From contig PASR01000008.1 in the NCBI GenBank assembly GCA_002713365.1, forward strand, positions 396,363 through 460,362: a DNA stretch of 64,000 nucleotides. Direction: 5' to 3'. Position 1 is the stretch's first letter. Every line of letters starts with the position of its first letter. Position numbers and translations under genes: made by a program. The notes beneath the pieces were generated by a model. It was not told the DNA's origin. It was given only the letters and a program-made list of their open reading frames with translations, and searched no databases. Positions 36,874 through 47,099 of this stretch are shown piece after piece. This stretch comes from Rhodospirillaceae bacterium. Lineage in GTDB: Bacteria > Pseudomonadota > Alphaproteobacteria > UBA6615.

Positions 36874-37491
36874 CTAATTAGCAGGAAACTCACTTAGATC
36901 TGGCGGAGGTCCATCAGGACGCTGCAAAAGGTCTTCCTCAGACTCACCTGCCTTATACCTTGCAAATAATTCCTCGGGATCAAATTTTACACCTATTGGA
37001 TTAGCAGAAAATTCGCCATTATCAAAATACTCAGCAAATCGCTCCTCAGGCACGTTATCTACCTGTAACTCAACCTGATTTTTATCTGGGTCAAAATAAT
37101 ACATAGATGTTGTTGGTCCATGATTTATTGTGAATTCCGGAAGAATTCCTTCACCCTTCAGGCGATCATAGGTATGTACTAAATCTCCAAGGCTTTCATA
37201 AGTAAAAGCAACGTGATGTAATCCAGCGTAACCATCAATATGTTCCTTTATGCCAGGAAAACCCAAAACGGCAATTCGATGATGCTCGTCATCATAGGTT
37301 ATAAAACCTCCGAATCCTGCTTCATACATAGCCTCACCTTCTAAAACTACTTTGTACCAATCAAGTATCATCTGGGCCCGCTCCGGCGGTGTTCGCAGAA
37401 CTACGTGAGCTAGTTTTGCGGGCGCTACCTTACCACGTTCTTTAGCAGTTTTTGGCATTTTAGCAACTGGTGCACTTCCATCCACAATCAT
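36874..37491 (-). CDS. VOC-superfamily protein (extradiol-dioxygenase/glyoxalase fold)
   Basis: 205 residues. Two beta-alpha-beta modules begin at LAHVVLRTPPERAQMILDWY and YAGLHHVAFTY. The usual metal ligands His (AHVVL), His (LHHVAF) and Glu (QVELQVDN) are present. The C-terminal tail is longer than in simple glyoxalases. It resembles biphenyl-2,3-diol dioxygenase-like proteins, but the substrate is unknown. The annotated ATG sits only 2 bp from an AGGGAG ribosome site; the GTG at codon 3 (37485) has better spacing. Same strand as the cupin and TauD genes upstream. Confidence 0.84.
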   Translation of the reverse strand: MIVDGSAPVAKMPKTAKERGKVAPAKLAHVVLRTPPERAQMILDWYKVVLEGEAMYEAGFGGFITYDDEHHRIAVLGFPGIKEHIDGYAGLHHVAFTYESLGDLVHTYDRLKGEGILPEFTINHGPTTSMYYFDPDKNQVELQVDNVPEERFAEYFDNGEFSANPIGVKFDPEELFARYKAGESEEDLLQRPDGPPPDLSEFPAN

Positions 37492-37621
37492 TCTCCCTAA
37501 ATAATTATTTTTTAGAAAATACTAACAATTAATAATACCTTAGTACGGCCAATAATCCGTGTCAAAGCTCTGATTTAGTTTATTCTAATGTTTAATATTA
37601 AGATTTACGCCTTATAAGCCA

Positions 37622-37984
37622 CTAGTGGGCATGTTCAGTAGGACCATAAAAGCTAGTAAATATTATGCAACCCACAGGATAACTCAACGGACCGTGGGCA
37701 ATTTCATCACCTGGGCCAAATAGATAATCACCAGGCATTAGAATTTTTCCATCTACATGCATTTCACCTTCTACTATTAGATTGCTGTGCCAGCCTTTAT
37801 GAGTATGACGAGGCTCTGTATATCCTGCCGGAAAACGGACATAAAAGTCTCTTCTGCCGGTCTCAGGGTCATGAGAAAACATTTTTACCTGTACCCCTTT
37901 TGGTAGGGTAAAAAGATCCGTATCGTCCTCCCACTCTAATTCATCTGGATGAACTACTATAAGGTTTTTACTTCCAGTCTCCAT
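37622..37984 (-). CDS. Small cupin-domain protein
   Basis: 120 residues with a single cupin barrel. The first motif is GYTEPRHTHKGWHSNLIVEGE (His ligands) and the second is MPGDYLFGPGDEIAHGP. AAGGAA is at the right distance from the ATG. Cupins of this size are often metal-dependent dioxygenases, isomerases or sensors, and the substrate is not predictable. It lies 34 bp downstream of a TauD-type dioxygenase, suggesting a shared catabolic task. Confidence 0.82.
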   Translation of the reverse strand: METGSKNLIVVHPDELEWEDDTDLFTLPKGVQVKMFSHDPETGRRDFYVRFPAGYTEPRHTHKGWHSNLIVEGEMHVDGKILMPGDYLFGPGDEIAHGPLSYPVGCIIFTSFYGPTEHAH

Positions 37985-38018
37985 TTTTTTTCCTTAAACC
38001 ATAAAATAAAGTCACACT

Positions 38019-38876
38019 TTAGAAAGGAACATCACCTTGAATAACAATACGGTGCATTAAACGATGTTTAGTATAGTCAAACAGGGCATAATGAAGCGAC
38101 AGCCTATTATCCCATACAGCAAGATCATTAGTTTGCCATTTATGGCGATAATTAAATTCAGGTGTTTTTAAATAATCAAATAGATATCTAAGTAGAAAAT
38201 CGCTTTCACGTTTATCCATGCCTTTAATTAGAGAGGTCATGGATTCATTCACGAACAAACCTTTCTTTCCTGTTACCGGGTGGGTTCTTACCATTGGGTG
38301 CAACGCTGGACGGTAAGATGCTCGCTGATCCTTAATAGAATCGGTTCCTTCTCCATCCCACATCTCGGGCCTTACATGCTCATCATAAGGTTGATATGAG
38401 TCGTGATACGCCCAGAGCCCGTCTATATGAGCCTTCATACGGTCAGACAATGCCTCATAAGCAGCGACTGTACTAACCCAAATAGTATCCCCTCCCAAAG
38501 GTGGAATATCTTTCGCATATAACACAGTTCCAAGAGTTGGTTTTTTTCTTCCTACAAAATCTGTATGCCAAAGATCACGGGTTACATGAGGTGGATTTTC
38601 GGAATCGTATTCGAGTATATCTATTTCAGGGTAATCAGGGCTTTTTTCAAAACCGGAGACCGCCGCCGGCTGTGGTTCACCAAAGCGGCGGGAAAACGCT
38701 ACTTGCTGATGAGAACTAATTTTTTGATCTCGGAATATTATTACAGTACGGTCAAGTAATGCACTATGTATTTCATTAAATTGTGCATTAGTAAGTTCTT
38801 TTGATAAATCAATTCCCTCTATAACCCCGCCGCATGCAGCAGACATCTCAGTTAGAGTGAAACTTTCATAATCCAT
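38019..38876 (-). CDS. TauD/TfdA-family Fe(II)/2-oxoglutarate dioxygenase
   Basis: 285 residues. The iron-binding HxD is in LWHTDFVG and the distal His with the 2-oxoglutarate-binding Arg in LSLHYALFDYTKHRLMHRIV. HPVTGKKGLFVN is typical of TauD and TfdA enzymes. These hydroxylate sulfonates, aryloxyalkanoates or similar compounds. The substrate here is unknown; no sulfonate importer is adjacent. It has a strong GGGGGAG ribosome site. First gene of the TauD-cupin-VOC group on the minus strand. Confidence 0.9.
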   Translation of the reverse strand: MDYESFTLTEMSAACGGVIEGIDLSKELTNAQFNEIHSALLDRTVIIFRDQKISSHQQVAFSRRFGEPQPAAVSGFEKSPDYPEIDILEYDSENPPHVTRDLWHTDFVGRKKPTLGTVLYAKDIPPLGGDTIWVSTVAAYEALSDRMKAHIDGLWAYHDSYQPYDEHVRPEMWDGEGTDSIKDQRASYRPALHPMVRTHPVTGKKGLFVNESMTSLIKGMDKRESDFLLRYLFDYLKTPEFNYRHKWQTNDLAVWDNRLSLHYALFDYTKHRLMHRIVIQGDVPF

Positions 38877-38893
38877 TTATACTCCCCCTCTAT

Positions 38894-39262
38894 TTATCCC
38901 TTTGTATTTTCAATCATCCGACCAAGGTTCTTTCCCCCTAATACATGGACGTGAAAATGAGGGACTTCCTGGTTAGCATCTTCGCCATTATTAGCTAAAA
39001 TTCGATAACCTGATTTTACTATATCAAAATCATTTGCCACTTGCGATACAATGCGCATAAAACTAGCAATTTCATGGTCATTTGCATTTGTCGTAAATTC
39101 TTGAAGAGATCTATACTCCCCCTTAGGTATGACAAGAATGTGAACTGGTGCTTGTGGATTAATATCCTGAAATGCTAGGGAATATTCGTCTTCGCAAACT
39201 TTTTTACAAGGAATTTCACCACGAAGAATTTTAGCAAAAATATTATTTTTGTCATAAGACAT
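38894..39262 (-). CDS. HIT-family (HinT-like) nucleotide hydrolase
   Basis: 122 residues with the histidine triad HFHVHVLGG in the C-terminal part and the N-terminal NIFAKILRGEIPCKKVCEDE typical of Hint proteins, which split AMP from aminoacyl or lysyl adenylates. Located 5 bp after hisE, as in many alphaproteobacteria, where it closes the his operon. Confidence 0.93.
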   Translation of the reverse strand: MSYDKNNIFAKILRGEIPCKKVCEDEYSLAFQDINPQAPVHILVIPKGEYRSLQEFTTNANDHEIASFMRIVSQVANDFDIVKSGYRILANNGEDANQEVPHFHVHVLGGKNLGRMIENTKG

Positions 39263-39267
39263 CTTAT

Positions 39268-39615
39268 TTAACTCTCATTTCCCTTCTTGGGCCTAGATGA
39301 TTTTTCAACTAACCCAGAAACTCCCTCGCGACTAGATAACTCCGACCATATATCATCAAGCTTTATGCCCTGATCAACCCATAAAACACATAAATGGTAT
39401 AGCAGGTCTGCGCTTTCTCGTATGAGTGCGTCTGATCCTTCGTCTAAAGCAGCAAATACAACCTCTTCAGCCTCTTCTGTAACTTTTGCACCTATTTTAG
39501 CAGTACCCTTTGTTAATAGACTCGCTGTATAGGAGGTATTAGTTGAAGCCCTTTGACGCTCTTGAATAATTTGGCAAAGCTTCTCGAGAGCTGGTTGATT
39601 TTTCTGACTGCCCAC
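39268..39615 (-). CDS. hisE: Phosphoribosyl-ATP pyrophosphatase
   Basis: Second step of histidine synthesis. The 115-residue all-alpha MazG-like protein has EEAEEVVFAALDEGSDALIRESADLLYHLCVLW, the metal-binding acidic motif of HisE. There is no HisI fusion. It abuts hisF with no gap and is part of the his operon. Confidence 0.95.
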   Translation of the reverse strand: MGSQKNQPALEKLCQIIQERQRASTNTSYTASLLTKGTAKIGAKVTEEAEEVVFAALDEGSDALIRESADLLYHLCVLWVDQGIKLDDIWSELSSREGVSGLVEKSSRPKKGNES

Positions 39616-40398
39616 CTAAATTGTCCTCCGATTTACTGCATCCAATCTAACAGGAACCCCCGCCGCTTCCATATACTCTTTAGTTTCTGTTATAGAATAT
39701 TCACCAAAATGGAATATAGACGCAGCCAGAACAGCAGAAGCATGACCCTTACTAACACCATCTACCATATGCTCTAAAGAACCAACTCCCCCAGAAGCAA
39801 TCAACGGGATAGAAACTTTATCAGCTATCTTACGTGTCAGATCTATATCAAAACCAGCCTTAGTGCCATCACGGTCCATCGACGTCAAAAGTATTTCACC
39901 TGCGCCAAATGACTCCATCTTTTTTGCCCATTCAACAGCATCAAGGCCAACTGATACACGACCGCCATGAGTAAATACCCCCCAGCTTCCAAAACCAGTT
40001 GATTTTGCATCAATGGCCACGACGATACATTGACTACCAAATTTTTCAGATGCCTCGCGAACAAATTCAGGTCTGGACACAGCAGCAGTATTTATTGAAA
40101 CCTTGTCCGCTCCAGCTCTAAGTAACTTGCGAATATCATTAATATCCCGGACACCCCCTCCCACTGTAAGAGGCATGAAGCAGGCCTCTGCCGTGCGAGA
40201 AACTACGTCATAAATAATATCTCTGTTATCACTGGATGCAGTTATATCTAGGAAACAAAGCTCATCTGCACCTTCATAATCATATATTTTTGCTTGCTCA
40301 ACTGGGTCACCGGCATCACGTAAATCAACAAAGTTTACCCCCTTAACAACACGACCGTCTTTAACATCAAGACATGGAATAACTCTTATTTTTAGCAT
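39616..40398 (-). CDS. hisF: Imidazole glycerol phosphate synthase, cyclase subunit
   Basis: TIM-barrel subunit that closes the imidazole ring using ammonia from HisH. The 260 residues start [20 protein letters not shown], with catalytic Asp11 in CLDVKDG and the second catalytic Asp in [23 protein letters not shown] and [15 protein letters not shown] phosphate loops are present. Lies 5 bp downstream of hisA, directly abutting hisE. Confidence 0.97.
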   Translation of the reverse strand: MLKIRVIPCLDVKDGRVVKGVNFVDLRDAGDPVEQAKIYDYEGADELCFLDITASSDNRDIIYDVVSRTAEACFMPLTVGGGVRDINDIRKLLRAGADKVSINTAAVSRPEFVREASEKFGSQCIVVAIDAKSTGFGSWGVFTHGGRVSVGLDAVEWAKKMESFGAGEILLTSMDRDGTKAGFDIDLTRKIADKVSIPLIASGGVGSLEHMVDGVSKGHASAVLAASIFHFGEYSITETKEYMEAAGVPVRLDAVNRRTI

Positions 40399-40403
40399 AA
40401 AAC

Positions 40404-41138
40404 TTAGTTTCCTAAAAAATTTAAGGCTTTTTTCAGGTCCAGTTGGCCATCATATAAAGCACGCCCACTAATGACACCTATAACTCCATCAGCTTCATGG
40501 GGCTTCAAAGATATTAAATCCTTTATTGAAGATATCCCACCGGAAGCTATTATGGGTGTTGTCAGTCTTCTCGCTATATTAGCTGTAGCATCTACATTGA
40601 CCCCAGATAGGACCCCATCGCGATCAATGTCTGTATAAATAATTGCAGAGACACCAGCGTCTTCAAAACGAAAACCCAGCTCAATTGCAGTCATTGTAGC
40701 AGTTTCCGCCCAACCTTCGATTGCAACTAATCCTTTACGCGCATCAACACCAACAGCAATCTGGGTAGGAAATAGTTTACATGCCTCCTTTACCAATTCT
40801 GGCTCTTTAACAGCAGCCGTCCCTAGAATTACCCTATTTATCCCAGCAGCCAACCACTTTTCAATTTGTGCGAGAGATCGAATACCCCCACCTAATTGAA
40901 CATGAACAAAGCTGTGCTTAGCAACTTCTAAAATATTTTCTACCGCTTCCTTATTTACCGGCTCTCCTGCAAAAGCACCGTTTAGGTCAACAACATGCAG
41001 CCATTTCGTACCGGCATCTATGAAGGCCTTTGCCTGTCCCGCGGGATTATGACTAAAAATTGTCGCCTCTTCCATATCACCACGAAGCAATCGCACACAT
41101 TTCCCATCTTTTAAATCAATTGCCGGAAACAAAATCAT
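40404..41138 (-). CDS. hisA: ProFAR isomerase (1-(5-phosphoribosyl)-5-[(5-phosphoribosylamino)methylideneamino] imidazole-4-carboxamide isomerase)
   Basis: TIM-barrel isomerase of histidine synthesis, 244 residues. The N-terminal [18 protein letters not shown] carries the catalytic Asp, and VGVDARKG and YTDIDRDG follow, with [14 protein letters not shown]. It lies between a GNAT gene and hisF with gaps under 10 bp, so it is co-transcribed. Confidence 0.97.
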   Translation of the reverse strand: MILFPAIDLKDGKCVRLLRGDMEEATIFSHNPAGQAKAFIDAGTKWLHVVDLNGAFAGEPVNKEAVENILEVAKHSFVHVQLGGGIRSLAQIEKWLAAGINRVILGTAAVKEPELVKEACKLFPTQIAVGVDARKGLVAIEGWAETATMTAIELGFRFEDAGVSAIIYTDIDRDGVLSGVNVDATANIARRLTTPIIASGGISSIKDLISLKPHEADGVIGVISGRALYDGQLDLKKALNFLGN

Positions 41139-41146
41139 AGTAATCC

Positions 41147-41662
41147 TTAAAGGTCTTTTGTGTAATATAAACCACGTACGTATTCGCCATTAATCCGTGC
41201 ATACTTAGGATGAACTCCCCATCGAGCATAGCCACTTTCTTCAAATATTTGTATTGCCCTCTCTTGTGTTTCTCGTACATCTAGATTGAGTACGGTATAA
41301 GCCTCTCTTCGAGCTAAATCCTCACAAGCCTCTAGTATAGCTGGCGCCAAACTATGCCCACGAGCCCAAGGCGCCAGGAAAAAAGTAGTTACAGTAACTG
41401 TAAATGATTGTGCTTCAGCATTAGATCGCGGGCGATTAAGTTGAGCAGATCCTGCTATCACGCCATCCAATCTACCGCCAAAAACAGTTCTTCCTGGCAC
41501 CAACAAGGTGCCACGCCAATAAGATTCCATCACATCCCTACGTGGAGGCTTAAGCCAACCAAAACCTCCACCTGCGGTAATTGCCGCTTCTGCGGCATCA
41601 CACATATCTGCTAGGTCATTACCTCTAAACTCCGATAATCTATCCACAACAATTTCTGCCAT
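41147..41662 (-). CDS. GNAT-family N-acetyltransferase
   Basis: 171 residues with the acetyl-CoA-binding region [21 protein letters not shown] and the C-terminal [11 protein letters not shown] segment. It is inserted between hisH and hisA with gaps of 8 and 26 bp. Such GNAT genes recur in alphaproteobacterial his operons, but the substrate is unknown. The pyrophosphate loop is less canonical (RGHSLA), which does not exclude activity. Confidence 0.85.
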   Translation of the reverse strand: MAEIVVDRLSEFRGNDLADMCDAAEAAITAGGGFGWLKPPRRDVMESYWRGTLLVPGRTVFGGRLDGVIAGSAQLNRPRSNAEAQSFTVTVTTFFLAPWARGHSLAPAILEACEDLARREAYTVLNLDVRETQERAIQIFEESGYARWGVHPKYARINGEYVRGLYYTKDL

Positions 41663-41688
41663 TATGAGTTACTAAACCCCTTATTATT

Positions 41689-42345
41689 TTAAGGCGACCA
41701 GGCCAGAAAGTTAGATATAAGACGCAAACCAGCTGTCTGGCTTTTTTCTGGATGAAATTGTGTTCCCACCATATTATCTCTTCCAATTGCAGCAACAATC
41801 TCATCTCCATATTCAGTAGTAGCTAAAACATTCTGTGAATCAGCTCCAGTAAATTGATAACTGTGAACAAAATAAACATGGGGAATTTTAGTTTCGTTTT
41901 GTAACCCGTTAAATAGAGGGTGGTCGCATGAAACAATTTTTAATTCATTCCATCCCATATGAGGAATCTTTAGATTGGTGCCCGTTGTATTAATAGGCAT
42001 TACATTACCCGTTATCCAATTAAAACCAGGAGTTACTGAATGCTCATAGGAACTTGTTGCCATTAGCTGCATACCAACACATATACCAAGAAAAGGACGA
42101 TTTTTTTCAATAACAGCAATATGTAATGACTCGCTGAGTCCCGGCGATTCCATTACGCCTTTGTAACAATCCGCAAATGCCCCTACCCCCGGCAGCACTA
42201 AGCGGTCTGCGCTAGAAACAATCGACGAATCAGAAGTGACCTCAACCTTCAGAGGCAAACCTGCCTCAATTGCCATTCTTTCAAATGCCTTCGCAACTGA
42301 ACGCAGATTACCTGATCCATAATCAATTATGGCAATCGTTTGCAT
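41689..42345 (-). CDS. hisH: Imidazole glycerol phosphate synthase, glutaminase subunit
   Basis: Class I glutamine amidotransferase that supplies ammonia to HisF. The 218-residue protein has IDYGSGNLRSVAKAFER at the N-terminus, the nucleophile Cys in FLGICVGMQLM and the His/Glu pair in GTQFHPEKSQ. Separated from the DUF2628 gene by 9 bp. Confidence 0.96.
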   Translation of the reverse strand: MQTIAIIDYGSGNLRSVAKAFERMAIEAGLPLKVEVTSDSSIVSSADRLVLPGVGAFADCYKGVMESPGLSESLHIAVIEKNRPFLGICVGMQLMATSSYEHSVTPGFNWITGNVMPINTTGTNLKIPHMGWNELKIVSCDHPLFNGLQNETKIPHVYFVHSYQFTGADSQNVLATTEYGDEIVAAIGRDNMVGTQFHPEKSQTAGLRLISNFLAWSP

Positions 42346-42354
42346 CCCATACCC

Positions 42355-42753
42355 CTAAGACTCAACTAAAACTGTATTTAATAAATATCTATGCTCGGCT
42401 TCATTTTTATTTCTGCCAGCAATCACTACATAATCAACATAGCCTCTTTGGGATAAAGCGGCCCGTCTAAGGTCATTAGCCCAAATTCCAACAAAAAGCA
42501 TAACCTGAAATTGCGAAATTATTACTACATAATTTGTTAAATATAACGCATCACAAGTAATAGGTATTGCGATCAAAATTAGAGAAATGGCTATCATCGT
42601 TTTCCACATTCCATGCCACAAGGCCCAAAATGGACCCAATAAAAAACCAGCCCAATTGAATCCCTCTTTAGTTAACACTACCTCACCATCTGATGATGTT
42701 GACCACGGAGCTATTTGTGCGGTGTAAATTTTCACGACGGCCTTTCTCATCAT
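42355..42753 (-). CDS. DUF2628 small membrane protein
   Basis: 132 residues. The hallmark is KEGFNWAGFLLGPFWALWHGMW, followed by two membrane segments (about 50-100). It occurs between hisB and hisH in many alphaproteobacteria with no known function. The start could be ATG at codon 1 or 2, or the GTG giving MKIYTAQIAP. Lies 100 bp after hisB, a larger gap than elsewhere in the operon. Confidence 0.8.
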   Translation of the reverse strand: MMRKAVVKIYTAQIAPWSTSSDGEVVLTKEGFNWAGFLLGPFWALWHGMWKTMIAISLILIAIPITCDALYLTNYVVIISQFQVMLFVGIWANDLRRAALSQRGYVDYVVIAGRNKNEAEHRYLLNTVLVES

Positions 42754-42853
42754 AAAGAAACTACATTTCTAGTAGACTATTTAATAATAAAACCTTTTAT
42801 GCCTTTAGTATAGAAATTAGCACTTTCTTAGAACTAGCCTTGAGTCACAATAC

Positions 42854-43492
42854 TTAAAGAGATCCTCCTAATATACCTTTTGTTGAAGGAATGGAATCCG
42901 CACGTCTAGGATCAATTTCCACTGCATCACGTAAAGACCTAGCCAAGCCTTTATAACACGACTCAATCATGTGATGATTATTTTCACCATAAATAGTTTC
43001 AACATGAAGCGTTAATCCAGCCGCTTGAGCAAATGCCTTAAACCATTCTTGAAATAGCTCAGTATCCATATCTCCTAATTTAGGACGACTGATTGGTACC
43101 TTCCAAACTAAATAAGGTCGGTTAGACGCATCTAAAGCGACTCTTGTGAGGGTTTCATCCATAGGAACTAATGCAAAACCATAGCGTCGAATTCCTCGCC
43201 GCTCACCTAAAGCTTGACTGATAGCCTCACCAACAGCATAGCCGCTATCTTCAGTAGTATGATGAAAATCAATATGTAAATCTCCAGAGGCACGAACCTT
43301 AAGATCTATTAAACTATGACGTGATAGTTGTTCCAACATATGATCTAGAAATCCAATACCTGTTTCAATGTCATAAATACCTGTTCCATCTAAGTTTACT
43401 TCAACCAATATTTCTGTTTCTCGAGTTTGACGAGTAACAGCGCCTAATCGAGCTAACTGATCAGAGTTTTTATTTATATTTTGTTTACTCAT
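42854..43492 (-). CDS. hisB: Imidazoleglycerol-phosphate dehydratase
   Basis: Sixth step of histidine synthesis, Mn-dependent. The 212-residue protein has [15 protein letters not shown], the metal-binding [16 protein letters not shown] and [19 protein letters not shown]. It is single-domain, without the phosphatase of enterobacteria. It is the first gene of this his operon and divergent from hslV across a 201-bp gap. Confidence 0.97.
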   Translation of the reverse strand: MSKQNINKNSDQLARLGAVTRQTRETEILVEVNLDGTGIYDIETGIGFLDHMLEQLSRHSLIDLKVRASGDLHIDFHHTTEDSGYAVGEAISQALGERRGIRRYGFALVPMDETLTRVALDASNRPYLVWKVPISRPKLGDMDTELFQEWFKAFAQAAGLTLHVETIYGENNHHMIESCYKGLARSLRDAVEIDPRRADSIPSTKGILGGSL

Positions 43493-43584
43493 TTTAATCC
43501 CCGGGGAACTAAATCTAACACAAATTTAAAGCCTACATAGCAGGGGCGGCAATGCAATACTACCACATCTAATAATCTATGGGC

Positions 43585-43612
43585 TTGACGGAAGCGTACG
43601 AATAACCAAATG
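43585..43612 (+). promoter_or_regulatory. Candidate RpoH (sigma-32) promoter of hslVU
   Basis: CTTGACG (43584-43590), a 15-bp spacer and CCAAATG (43606-43612) precede hslV by about 80 bp. The spacing equals that of the dnaK promoter candidate. HslVU is a heat-shock protease in other bacteria. The -10 is a weak match. Confidence 0.4.
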
Positions 43613-43693
43613 AAGTAACATAGTATACTATAGCCTAACAGTTTAAAATTATTTAAATACCTTAACAACAAACATAAAAAGGCGGATATATGA

Positions 43694-44254
43694 ATGTATA
43701 CAGAAAATAAAGGCGCCGAAATTGATCTATGGCACGGCACTACAATTCTTTCAATCCGCAAAAAAGGAAGCGTAATCATAGCGGGTGACGGTCAGGTAAC
43801 CCTAGGTTCCACCATAATAAAGTCTTCGGCACGTAAAGTTAGACCACTCGCAGATGGTAATGTAATTGCAGGCTTTGCAGGAGCTACAGCTGATGCTTTT
43901 GCCCTTTTTGAAAGGCTAGAATCTAAACTGGAGCAACACCCGGGACAGCTTACTCGCGCTTGCGTAGAAATGGCTAAAGATTGGCGTACCGACCGATATT
44001 TACGTAGACTAGAGGCCATGATGGCAGTAGCTGACAAAGAGACCTCTTTAGTTCTTACTGGAACGGGTGATGTTTTAGAGCCTGACGATGGCATAATAGC
44101 AATAGGCTCGGGCGGCAACTATGCACTTGCAGCCGCTCGCGCTTTAATAAACGAGGATAACATATCCGCTCATGAAATAGCTAAAAGAGCTATGGCAATT
44201 GCAGCAGATATTTGTGTTTATACAAATACCAACGTGACAATAGAGAGCCTATGA
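43694..44254 (+). CDS. hslV: HslV, proteasome-like peptidase subunit
   Basis: Threonine protease of the HslUV complex. The 186-residue precursor has a 15-residue propeptide [15 protein letters not shown]. The mature start is [20 protein letters not shown], with the catalytic Thr exposed after cleavage. SSARKVRPL and [17 protein letters not shown] match the family. The stop overlaps the hslU start (ATGA). Confidence 0.97.
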   Translation: MYTENKGAEIDLWHGTTILSIRKKGSVIIAGDGQVTLGSTIIKSSARKVRPLADGNVIAGFAGATADAFALFERLESKLEQHPGQLTRACVEMAKDWRTDRYLRRLEAMMAVADKETSLVLTGTGDVLEPDDGIIAIGSGGNYALAAARALINEDNISAHEIAKRAMAIAADICVYTNTNVTIESL

Positions 44255-45564
44255 CAAATTTTTCCCCCCGCGAAATAGTATCCGAATTAGATCGATTCAT
44301 AATTGGCCAGAATGACGCCAAGCGCGCTGTAGCAGTGGCTTTAAGGAACCGCTGGCGTAGACAACAACTTCCTGAGGATTTAAAAGAGGAGGTTTTGCCC
44401 AAAAACATTCTGATGATTGGACCAACTGGAGTTGGAAAAACAGAAATATCTCGTAGACTTGCCAAATTAGCTAATGCACCATTCATAAAGATTGAAGCAA
44501 CTAAGTTTACTGAGGTCGGTTATGTAGGCCGTGATGTGGAATCTATAGTACGTGATTTAGTTGAGCAATCCATAATGATGACACGTGAAGTCCGACGTAG
44601 AGAAGTAAATGCACAAGCTGAGGTAAATGCAGAGCAGAGAGTTTTAGATGCTATTGTTGGAGAAAATGCAAGTGATTCCACCCGGCAATCTTTTCGAGAA
44701 AAATTAAGGCGTGGCGAGTTAGACGAAAAAGAAATTGAGATAGAAGTTACAGAAACGGGCGGTATTCAAATGCCGACTATGGATATACCTGGAATGCCCG
44801 GTTCTCAAATGGGTATGATAAACTTCAATGATATGCTTGGGAAAGCTTTCGGCCAACGTACTTCTCCACGTAAATTGAGCGTCGTTGAAAGCTATGAGAT
44901 CCTCATGGCCGATGAATCTGACAAACTTTTAGACGATGATAAAATTGTTAAAGAAGCACTAAGCGCTGTTGAAAACAATGGAATAGTGTTTCTAGATGAA
45001 ATTGATAAAATAACTGGTCGCAGCGAACGTTCTGGAGGAGGGGATGTTAGCCGAGAAGGTGTTCAACGCGATTTATTACCGTTAATAGAAGGAACCACAG
45101 TGGCAACGAAGCACGGTGCTGTAAAAACAGATCATATTTTATTTATTGCTTCTGGTGCGTTTCATTTAGCAAAACCCTCTGACCTTTTGCCTGAATTACA
45201 GGGACGTCTGCCAATACGCGTGGCATTAAAAGCACTCACAAGGGATGACTTTGGTAGAATACTTCGGGAACCAGAAAATAGCTTGATTAGACAATCGGTA
45301 GCTCTATTAAAAACAGAAGGATTGACGCTTGATTTTACTCAGGATTCTATTGATGCAATTGCAGATCTCAGTGCGGAGATAAATCAAAATGTTGAAAATA
45401 TAGGAGCCCGCCGATTACACACTGTTATTGAGCGGCTACTCGAGGAAATAAGTTTTACTGCGACCGATCGAGGAGGAGAAACTATTGAAATTGATGCTGC
45501 AATGGTTCGTGATCGTGTTGAAGAATTAGCAAAGAACGCCGACCTATCAAAATTTATTCTATAA
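44251..45564 (+). CDS. hslU: HslU, ATPase/unfoldase subunit
   Basis: AAA+ unfoldase that feeds HslV. From ATG 44251 the product is 437 residues and starts [20 protein letters not shown]. The Walker A is [12 protein letters not shown] (about 60-71). The GYVGRDVES pore loop and Walker [13 protein letters not shown] follow, as does the C-terminal [18 protein letters not shown] longer in-frame reading from 44212 lies within hslV. Translationally coupled to hslV. Confidence 0.97.
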   Translation: MTNFSPREIVSELDRFIIGQNDAKRAVAVALRNRWRRQQLPEDLKEEVLPKNILMIGPTGVGKTEISRRLAKLANAPFIKIEATKFTEVGYVGRDVESIVRDLVEQSIMMTREVRRREVNAQAEVNAEQRVLDAIVGENASDSTRQSFREKLRRGELDEKEIEIEVTETGGIQMPTMDIPGMPGSQMGMINFNDMLGKAFGQRTSPRKLSVVESYEILMADESDKLLDDDKIVKEALSAVENNGIVFLDEIDKITGRSERSGGGDVSREGVQRDLLPLIEGTTVATKHGAVKTDHILFIASGAFHLAKPSDLLPELQGRLPIRVALKALTRDDFGRILREPENSLIRQSVALLKTEGLTLDFTQDSIDAIADLSAEINQNVENIGARRLHTVIERLLEEISFTATDRGGETIEIDAAMVRDRVEELAKNADLSKFIL

Positions 45565-45635
45565 ATTAACTTAGTATATTTTTTGTGACATTATAAAAAA
45601 CATTACAAACAAATTAATTATCTGGGAGTTAAAAA

Positions 45636-46418
45636 ATGAAAATGCCCTCTAAAATAGTTGATATATCTATGCCCTTAGATAATGAAACAGTCTGCGATCC
45701 AGAAATAATGAGACCAAAAATTAAATATGTTAGCCAAAAAGATAATGCTGAGGCGATGGCTGGCTTTTTCGATGAAATGAAACCCTCAGACTTACCTAAT
45801 GGTGAAGGTTGGGCGTGGGAGGTAATAACATTAACCACACATAATGGGACTCATATCGATGCACCCTGGCATTATCATTCGCATGACAAGGATGGTAATC
45901 CCATGCAAACTATTGATGAGCTTCCACTGGATTGGTTTTTTCGCCCAGGTGTTAAACTTGATTTCCGTAATATGCCAGACGGCTATGTGGTCCAGCCAGA
46001 AGATATAGAATCTGAACTCAAACGAATTGGGCATGATTTACAACCACTCGATATCGTGCTTGTTAACACGAAAGCCAGTGAATATTATGGCACAAACGAG
46101 TATATCGATCATGGAATCGGTATTGGTAAAGAAGCAACCCTTTATTTAACCCGTGATCATGGCGTAAGAGTAACTGGCATAGATGCCTGGGGATGGGACG
46201 CACCATTTAAGTTTGCAAAAGAAGAATGGTTAAAGGACCGTGATGCAAATAAAATATGGCAGGGACACTGGGCAGGTATTGAACAACCATATTGTCATAT
46301 GGAGAAGTTGTTAAATTTAGAAACGTTGCCGGATAAAGGCTTTACCGTTAGTTGTTTTCCATGGAAAATTAAGGGGGCTTCAGCTGGGTTCATACGAGCG
46401 GTGGCAATGTTTGATTAG
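45636..46418 (+). CDS. Cyclase-family (kynurenine-formamidase-like) metal hydrolase
   Basis: 260 residues with the metal-binding signature HNGTHIDAPWHYH near 70, VLVNTKASEYY and the C-terminal HMEKLLNLETLP of PF04199. Members include bacterial kynurenine formamidase (KynB) and isatin hydrolase. Without kynurenine genes nearby the substrate remains open. GGGAG precedes the ATG. It ends 78 bp before the convergent Smr gene and shares no operon with hslVU beyond proximity. Confidence 0.87.
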   Translation: MKMPSKIVDISMPLDNETVCDPEIMRPKIKYVSQKDNAEAMAGFFDEMKPSDLPNGEGWAWEVITLTTHNGTHIDAPWHYHSHDKDGNPMQTIDELPLDWFFRPGVKLDFRNMPDGYVVQPEDIESELKRIGHDLQPLDIVLVNTKASEYYGTNEYIDHGIGIGKEATLYLTRDHGVRVTGIDAWGWDAPFKFAKEEWLKDRDANKIWQGHWAGIEQPYCHMEKLLNLETLPDKGFTVSCFPWKIKGASAGFIRAVAMFD

Positions 46419-46496
46419 GAAATAATAAAGATCTGCAATTTTATAAAACCGATTATTTATGGACAATATTCAACTTTGATAAAAAAATCACGAACT

Positions 46497-47096
46497 TTAA
46501 TTATTTGAGCGGCGAAGCAAAATATAAAATGCACCCCCGCCGCCATGTTCGGGACGTGCCGCACAAAAAGCTAAAATATAAGGCCGACACGATGGCTGAT
46601 TAAGCCAATCAGGTAAATTCTTTCGCAAGACCCCGCCGCCCTTACTCAATGATCCCTTGCCGGTTATCACTAATACAACTCGTCTGCCAGATAAGGCACA
46701 ACTGCTAATAAATGAATTAAGTTCTGATTGGGCTACGTCCTGATAGTAGCCATGCAAGTCTAAACGTGCCTCAATACTTAGTTTTCCACGACGAAGTCTT
46801 TCCATTGTGCGTCTATCAACACCAGAAAATTTATCAATATAAAGTTTTGGTTGCAGTGTGTTTTTTTTCACTGTCTTTGATGTTGCATTGGACAAGCCTG
46901 TAAAAGAAGTCTTTGATAGTCCTGAGCTCAAACGGGTCGGTCTACTTACCTTTTTTTCTCTAGTTGACCGAAACCGTTTATTATTAAGAGGCTTTACGCC
47001 AGTCATGGTTTTCTTAAAGAGAACCTCATCGTGTTCATCAATGTCTTTGTCAGTTAAGGTTTTAGATCGCCCCTTTTCTTGTGAATGCGTTACCAT
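46497..47096 (-). CDS. Smr-domain protein
   Basis: 199 residues. A basic, disordered N-terminal half is followed by an Smr domain containing ARLDLHGYYQDVAQSEL, VVLVITGKGSLSKGGGVLR and HGGGGAFYILLRR. Related domains in MutS2 have nuclease activity. Alphaproteobacterial Smr genes of this size commonly sit near mltA and tim44; here a lut operon lies between. It begins 3 bp after the lutC terminal stop. Confidence 0.87.
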   Translation of the reverse strand: MVTHSQEKGRSKTLTDKDIDEHDEVLFKKTMTGVKPLNNKRFRSTREKKVSRPTRLSSGLSKTSFTGLSNATSKTVKKNTLQPKLYIDKFSGVDRRTMERLRRGKLSIEARLDLHGYYQDVAQSELNSFISSCALSGRRVVLVITGKGSLSKGGGVLRKNLPDWLNQPSCRPYILAFCAARPEHGGGGAFYILLRRSNN

Positions 47097-47099
47097 ATT

